Virus record (IMG/VR): IMGVR_UViG_3300044715_000032
Coordinates: 1 to 26,074 of that record
Reading direction: 5' to 3' (one strand)
DNA from: a virus
Length of the DNA: 26,074 nt
Part shown: positions 21,687-26,074 of the stretch, piece by piece
Numbering within the stretch: the first letter of the stretch is position 1
Layout of the letters: every line of letters starts with the position of its first letter
Made by a program: the position numbers and the translations under genes
The notes under the pieces: generated by a model
Seen by the model: only the letters and a program-made list of their open reading frames with translations
The model's database searches: none
Told to the model about the DNA's origin: nothing

Positions 21687-23029
21687 TTGTATTGTGTTCC
21701 AGTATTGAGATTACTCACGTATTGTAACACAGTTGCAGCCGAACTGTCAAATACAACAGTCCAGTGCGTGCCGTTGAATTCAATAATATCATTTGCACCT
21801 GCAATTAAATCTACATTATTAGAACCACGCCATGCACTAGGACCGTCAAGTGCACCGTTTGCACTACTACCAATCGAGTTTAATATTAAATAACGTGTAC
21901 CGTTAACTGCACCTTGTGCTAACGCAACCGCAGTATTTTTACGTGGATCAATAATAGCATCGATTGCATCTAATGTGTTGGCTGGGTATGTATCAATATC
22001 TGCATTAAAAATCAACAAACTATCATCTGTCGGATGATACGTAACAGTACCTACAATTTCTGATTCGCCGTCGTCTGCTAACAATCTAACTTGACTGATA
22101 CCATCAACTAATTCACCGTATACATTAACTAAATTATGCCAGTTATCGCGTGTACCAATTTTAGTTGGAGTACTTAATGTAGGCTCTCGTGGATTTTCAA
22201 TCTCGCTTACTTTTAATAATGTTAACGTGTATGAGTTGCTGCCGCTTCTTAATAGTAAAACTCCATAATCCATCGGAGTATAATACATACGAGTACCCAT
22301 TAAATTGGCTTCAGTGTATGCCGCAGAATTTAAGTCACCTTGTGCATCATGTATGCTGGCAATAATTTTTTGTATAACACCAAGTTTTTTAACTTTAGCC
22401 GGCGGACTAATCCAAATCGGTAATTTGAATGTTAATGTAGCAACATCTATCGGATTTTCAGTACCTACTGGCACTGAACGACTTGACCAATTGGGACTAT
22501 CTAAATATATAACACTTAAACTTGTCCAGTCGATATAATTGTCTGTGCTTTGTATTTCTAACCCTGGATTAAACAACGGTAATATCTGCTCAACCAACTG
22601 TAATTTTTGTTTTGTATTACTTGTCCATATATCTAACTTTAATTCTAATGTATATGGTACAGGCATTATACGTTCAATGGTAAATGCATTGCCTTGTGTT
22701 TGTTCATAGGTATCTGTATCAGCATCATATTTGCGTTGACGTATACTCATATTACTGACATAGGTGGGGCTTTGTACACGATCTCTGTCGTAGGTTAATC
22801 CACTGATATACACAGCCATTGCTGGCACAGTCTGCATAGCGTTCTCACTGTTGTTTGCTAAAATAGCTGCAACCTGTTTACTACCATCTGCATAATAAAT
22901 CGGCACACGTTGTAGAGTTTTGCTACCAGTGCGATCCTGCCCGAACTCAACTTCGTAGCCACTCATTATTCTAATGAACTGTACTACAAAGCGTTCAATT
23001 TGACCATCATAAAAATATTGAGCTGCCAT
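21614..23029 (-). CDS. 15: Tail sheath stabiliser / completion protein (gp15-like)
   Basis: This 471-residue protein resembles T4 gp15, which caps the contracted-tail tube and sheath and joins the tail to the head. Matching features are YFYDGQIERF at the start (T4 has YFYNSSFRRY), LQRVPIYYA at 39-47 (T4 IRVPITYA), YTLELKLDIWT at 126-136, LVEQILPLFNP at 145-155 (T4 IVEQILPYFQP) and the LPIWISPPAKV block at 203-213. T4 gp15 has 272 residues; here about 230 extra C-terminal residues follow, including GTRYLILNSIG and a final FEGEYKNGLWTLVL. I believe this long form occurs in marine relatives. The ATG overlaps the gp14 stop by one base (TAATG), giving coupled, equimolar expression. The C-terminal end overlaps the Nudix gene. 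Confidence 0.88.
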   Translation of the reverse strand: MAAQYFYDGQIERFVVQFIRIMSGYEVEFGQDRTGSKTLQRVPIYYADGSKQVAAILANNSENAMQTVPAMAVYISGLTYDRDRVQSPTYVSNMSIRQRKYDADTDTYEQTQGNAFTIERIMPVPYTLELKLDIWTSNTKQKLQLVEQILPLFNPGLEIQSTDNYIDWTSLSVIYLDSPNWSSRSVPVGTENPIDVATLTFKLPIWISPPAKVKKLGVIQKIIASIHDAQGDLNSAAYTEANLMGTRMYYTPMDYGVLLLRSGSNSYTLTLLKVSEIENPREPTLSTPTKIGTRDNWHNLVNVYGELVDGISQVRLLADDGESEIVGTVTYHPTDDSLLIFNADIDTYPANTLDAIDAIIDPRKNTAVALAQGAVNGTRYLILNSIGSSANGALDGPSAWRGSNNVDLIAGANDIIEFNGTHWTVVFDSSAATVLQYVSNLNTGTQYKWNLNQWVKSFEGEYKNGLWTLVL

Positions 23030-24570
23030 TAGTTATCCGCCAAAGGTGAAAGTATGTCAGATAAACCCTGACGTTCCGGTGTTACTTTACTGTAAACTGT
23101 GTATTCTAGCATATCGTTACTAGATAGTGTATTTGTGAGCGTAAATGACACATTTCCGGCAGTATTTGCTACTGTATTGGTAATATGTGTGCCATTTAGT
23201 GTAGTTTTTACGCCATGTGTGCTAACATACGCAATTTTCGTTACAACTGTCTTAGTTGACATATTAAATGATGAGGTTGTTGCGTTAGCCGCCGGAGTAT
23301 AAGGAGTAGCAACACGAATTGCGTCCCAACCAAGTCCGCCACTATATGTGGCATTTATATTATTAACAAAACCACTACGTTGAGTTGTATTATCTAATCC
23401 CGGTGTTAGGTTAGTGCGTACAGAATCCTCAATTTTAATCCAACGTTTTGAATCATAGCGGAACAGTCTATTAGGCACATAATCTAAGCGTAGGTAGTAA
23501 TCGCCAACGGCCGGAGCAGACGGAAACGCAATACCTGCACTAACTGGTAATCCGTTTGGCGGCAATCCTGTGCTGGTTAAGTATCCTTGTACTTTAGCAG
23601 TAGATGTAATGGCTACGTTTGGTAAATTGTTAGTATCTACAGGTAATGTATAAATGGTACTAGTATCATACCCACTTAATGGTACTTCAGCTTCGGCACG
23701 TGCAATAATAGCATCATTGACCGCAGTATATTTGTCGTAGGTACTTAACAAGTCGCCAATTGGAGTATCATTTGCATCACCACTGCTGATATTCTTTGTA
23801 ATATCTTTGTATTCTTGACTATCAACTAGTGGAGCAACTTTAACACGCCATAGATGTGGATACCATGTTTGACTAAATCCTTCTGCCGCACGTGTAGCAT
23901 CTTGCACAACGTAATAACGTTTTAGCGCACTGGGCAAATCATCGTCTAACGGATAAAAGTCTTTAAGATGCGGTAGTTCCATTACATCGCCTACCATAAT
24001 CTTGCGACCTAACGTTTCAATCATATCATTTAAGTGGAACACCATGAACATAGTATCGCCAGTTAAGAACAGGCCAAATTGACTTAGATCAAAATCATTG
24101 TCGTTCATGCGATAAACACTGCGCATAGTGTAGACACTAGTGTCGTACTTACGATCTCTATTTTCTAAAAACAATAGGTCTTGTATATTTTTTACACTTT
24201 CATTAGCATAACTTGGCTGTGTTGCATCAGAATAGACGGCAATTGTTGCACCAGAGCCAACAATAGCTGTGGTGCTTGCTGATAATGTAATAGTCGTACT
24301 TGTTTTTGCAATAACAGTAGTACCGGCAGGAATATTAGTACCAGCAACAAACATACCACGGGTCACTGCTGATGTATTAGCAAATACTAATTCAGTGCCG
24401 GGCGTGCCTTGTGCTGCCGAAGTAGTGATGCTGGTACCTTGTTCAATAGGACCAAGATACTTGTGAATATTAATATCAACACCGCCAACAGTAAACATCT
24501 CACTGATTCTGCGATCAAAGAATTTATAATCATTGCCCTTATTTGGGCGGTACATGCTTAATCTTGGCAT
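23029..24570 (-). CDS. 14: Neck protein (gp14-like) with an inserted beta domain
   Basis: The 513-residue product belongs to the neck that closes the filled head and connects the tail. The start, SMYRPNKGNDYKFFDRRISE, and the blocks VGGVDINIHKYLGP, IQDLLFLENRDRKYD, FDLSQFGLFL and GRKIMVGDVMELPHLKDFYP match the gp14 family of marine T4-like phages as I remember it, and gene order gp14-gp15 agrees with T4. Residues about 46-113 (24232-24435) interrupt the region between KYLGP and IQDLLF with a small beta domain: LVFANTSAVTRGMFVAGTNI, PAGTTVIAKTS, TITLSAST. I regard it as an insertion relative to the usual form. The C-terminal 150 residues include a cell-wall-like beta stretch (ITNTVANTAGNVSFTLTNTL). 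A late box (24592-24599) precedes it. Confidence 0.85.
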   Translation of the reverse strand: MPRLSMYRPNKGNDYKFFDRRISEMFTVGGVDINIHKYLGPIEQGTSITTSAAQGTPGTELVFANTSAVTRGMFVAGTNIPAGTTVIAKTSTTITLSASTTAIVGSGATIAVYSDATQPSYANESVKNIQDLLFLENRDRKYDTSVYTMRSVYRMNDNDFDLSQFGLFLTGDTMFMVFHLNDMIETLGRKIMVGDVMELPHLKDFYPLDDDLPSALKRYYVVQDATRAAEGFSQTWYPHLWRVKVAPLVDSQEYKDITKNISSGDANDTPIGDLLSTYDKYTAVNDAIIARAEAEVPLSGYDTSTIYTLPVDTNNLPNVAITSTAKVQGYLTSTGLPPNGLPVSAGIAFPSAPAVGDYYLRLDYVPNRLFRYDSKRWIKIEDSVRTNLTPGLDNTTQRSGFVNNINATYSGGLGWDAIRVATPYTPAANATTSSFNMSTKTVVTKIAYVSTHGVKTTLNGTHITNTVANTAGNVSFTLTNTLSSNDMLEYTVYSKVTPERQGLSDILSPLADN

Positions 24571-24591
24571 TACGTAATCCTGTATATCTAA

Positions 24592-24599
24592 TATTTAGC
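24592..24599 (-). promoter_or_regulatory. Late promoter box for the gp14-gp15 operon
   Basis: Minus-strand GCTAAATA is identical to the box before 5302. Predicted +1 is near 24586, 16 bases before the ATG at 24570, with AGGA in between (24577-24580). Confidence 0.65.
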
Positions 24600-24604
24600 T
24601 TAGA

Positions 24605-24633
24605 TTGACATAGCTGCAAATAGATGTTATACT
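24605..24633 (+). promoter_or_regulatory. Sigma-70 promoter with start site at the ATG
   Basis: TTGACA (24605-24610), a 17-base spacer and TATACT (24628-24633) match the consensus at 11 of 12 bases. The first suitable purine at normal distance is A24640, which is the first base of the start codon of the next gene. Only 5 bases separate it from the divergent late box. Confidence 0.85.
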
Positions 24634-24639
24634 TGCTTT

Positions 24640-24906
24640 ATGAATGAAATACAATCAAGTTTAGATTGGCCAGAAGTGCAGACTGCATTAGAAGCGCCAT
24701 TACATAAAATGAAAAAGTACACGCACGAAATGTGGAACATCAGTCATAATATTGGACTAATGGTTAAAGATATAAGTAAAGAAGAAATCAATTGTCGCAG
24801 ACACCAAAAGCAGACTAGACTACATAAAGAATTAGTTGACAAAGTCAATGAAGAGATAGCAAACTATGAACGTATGATAACGTTTGCAGTTCTACTGGCA
24901 GGATGA
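24640..24906 (+). CDS. Small helical protein of unknown function, probably leaderless
   Basis: This 88-residue protein is not recognised. It is largely helical and charged: SSLDWPEVQTALEAPLHKMK, then ISKEEINCRRHQKQTRLHKE with a Lys/Glu pattern that suggests a coiled coil, ending VNEEIANYERMITFAVLLAG. There is no membrane segment apart from the short hydrophobic end. No ribosome site precedes the ATG, and the sigma-70 promoter places +1 at or next to it, so the mRNA is probably leaderless. Strong early-type promoters before small genes often drive host-takeover proteins in phages, but the sequence gives no direct hint of that. Its TGA is followed after 2 bases by the -35 box of the next promoter. 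Confidence 0.65.
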   Translation: MNEIQSSLDWPEVQTALEAPLHKMKKYTHEMWNISHNIGLMVKDISKEEINCRRHQKQTRLHKELVDKVNEEIANYERMITFAVLLAG

Positions 24907-24908
24907 GC

Positions 24909-24937
24909 TTGACAAATACAACAAATGGCTGTATAAT
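24909..24937 (+). promoter_or_regulatory. Perfect-consensus sigma-70 promoter
   Basis: TTGACA (24909-24914), exactly 17 bases, and TATAAT (24932-24937) match all 12 consensus positions. Predicted start is about 24944, leaving a 26-base leader with AAGGA at 24958-24962. Confidence 0.92.
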
Positions 24938-24969
24938 GCTATATATAAACTATTAACAAGGAATAACAA

Positions 24970-26074
24970 ATGGCTATTAAAATTGACGGAGCAAAGAAAA
25001 AAGCTAAGACAGCAACACGTGATCCTATTTTTGCTGATGAAAAAGCAGTTGGTAGTGAGCCAGTTTGGGATACCGAACGTGCGTTAAAGTTTACAGATGA
25101 AGAATTTGATCATGAAATGCGTAAGAGCTTGCGCTATTACAATTACTTCTACTCTAGCAAAGAACTTAAAAAGTATTTGGTAGAGTGGTTAAAGCAGACA
25201 GCAGGTGTTGCCCATAAACTAGATGCTGTAACTATTACACGCTTTGCTAAAAGCACAGATGGATATACTCCATTAACTGCTCCTGCGCTAATTAAAGCAC
25301 ACAGCAAAGGTATGCCATTGCGTGAACGTGAAATCAAATACATCATTGGTGCTGTGACTAAAGCATTGTCTTTAGATGATGCAGATATAAAAGTTGTTGA
25401 AGTAGCCGCAGATAACACTAAGCCGGCAGTTAAAGTTCCTACTATTCAAGACCGTATGAATGAGATTATGAAAACTCATATCTTGCACTTCGAAGAACTT
25501 GAAGATAGTTTGTACGAAGGCAAGACTGTAGACCCAAAAGCATATGAATATCTAAGTGGTAAAAGCGTACCACAGGCTATGTTAGGTAAAATACAGGCTG
25601 TTTTTGAACGTCGCTATGCTGAAATTACAGAAGCTAAGTCAACAGATGATGAAGACTTGAAAGAAGCATACAGCTATATGAAAGCGGCAGATTGGAAACG
25701 TTATGATGCTTTCTATACTCGATTGTTTGATGGCATTGCGCAGTATGGACAGGTTAAGAAAGCAACTAAAAAAGCGGCAGTGCGTAAGCCACCACAAAAA
25801 GAAAAACTTATTGCTAAACTCAAGTATGCTAAAAACGATACCGCTAACAAACTAGTATCAATTAACCCTGTAGATATCATTGGTGCTACCGAGCTTTGGG
25901 TCTACAATATCAAGACACGTAAACTAGGCAAATACATAGCAGAAGACATGGGTGGTGCACTTGGTGTTAAAGGTACTGCTATAACAGGTTTTAACGAGTC
26001 TACAAGCGTACAAAAAACTTTACGTAAGCCAGAGGTGCAGCTAAAAGAATTCTTAGCCGCGGGCAAGATTGAAT
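24970..26074 (+). CDS. Conserved phage protein of unknown function, partial
   Basis: An open frame runs from the ATG at 24970 (AAGGA at 24958-24962) off the right edge, giving 368 residues without a stop. It starts MAIKIDGAKKKAKTATRDPI. Notable parts are FDHEMRKSLRYYNYFYSSKE, then KKYLVEWLKQTAG, a Lys-rich linker (QVKKATKKAAVRKPPQKEK) and a conserved-looking end: GATELWVYNIKTRKLGKYIA followed by GVKGTAITGFNESTSVQKTL. I recall this ELWVYNTKTRKLG/VQKTLRKP end from a conserved hypothetical protein of marine T4-like phages, with no known role. It is soluble, basic and mostly helical in the first two thirds. The perfect sigma-70 promoter predicts strong expression early after infection, unlike the structural genes to its left. 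Confidence 0.75.
   Translation, partial: MAIKIDGAKKKAKTATRDPIFADEKAVGSEPVWDTERALKFTDEEFDHEMRKSLRYYNYFYSSKELKKYLVEWLKQTAGVAHKLDAVTITRFAKSTDGYTPLTAPALIKAHSKGMPLREREIKYIIGAVTKALSLDDADIKVVEVAADNTKPAVKVPTIQDRMNEIMKTHILHFEELEDSLYEGKTVDPKAYEYLSGKSVPQAMLGKIQAVFERRYAEITEAKSTDDEDLKEAYSYMKAADWKRYDAFYTRLFDGIAQYGQVKKATKKAAVRKPPQKEKLIAKLKYAKNDTANKLVSINPVDIIGATELWVYNIKTRKLGKYIAEDMGGALGVKGTAITGFNESTSVQKTLRKPEVQLKEFLAAGKIE

Overview
The window reads as part of the late (virion structure) region of a T4-like myovirus with a moderately AT-rich genome. The strongest anchors are a gp23-type major capsid protein (151-1329), the tail end of its gp22 scaffold (1-120), and gp14- and gp15-like neck/tail-completion proteins on the minus strand (23029-24570 and 21614-23029). 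The sequence style of the capsid, neck and fibre proteins is that of marine T4-like phages (cyanophage or pelagiphage relatives). This is judged from remembered family sequences, not from a search, and the host cannot be named. Three promoters close to the bacterial sigma-70 consensus suggest a host with an ordinary RpoD.

Layout. (1) 1-1381: gp22 end, gp23 and a strong bidirectional terminator. (2) 1388-2768: two divergent homing-endonuclease genes, HNH on minus and GIY-YIG/NUMOD3 on plus, inserted between capsid and fibre genes. (3) 2857-5263: four small to medium beta-rich structural proteins. (4) 5302-20466: an adhesin region of about 15 kb. It holds a 1814-residue fibre with YadA-like repeats and a self-cleaving S74 chaperone, a short fibre, a predicted seven-bladed propeller, a possible chaperone, a stretch of gene debris, and a 2270-residue fibre. 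(5) 20472-21686: a possible glycosyltransferase-fold protein facing a Nudix hydrolase. (6) 21614-24570: gp15 and gp14 on minus. (7) 24605-26074: plus-strand genes with sigma-70-type promoters.

Two promoter classes alternate. NATAAATA/NCTAAATA-type boxes resembling the T4 late promoter (TATAAATA) precede most structural genes. TTGACN-N17-TATANT promoters precede the HNH gene and the two rightmost genes. At 24592-24633 a late box facing left and a sigma-70 promoter facing right lie 5 bp apart.

The most interesting structure is in the adhesin region. The block holding the short fibre, propeller and possible chaperone (10875-13231) is flanked by imperfect direct repeats (10735-10920 and 13191-13438). 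Each repeat carries the 3' end of the chaperone-like gene followed by the promoter and first 15 codons of the short-fibre gene. This looks like a fibre cassette duplicated or swapped by recombination, with gene relics left at both edges. The fibres themselves are built from shared modules, one of which also exists as a free 138-residue protein (4847-5263).
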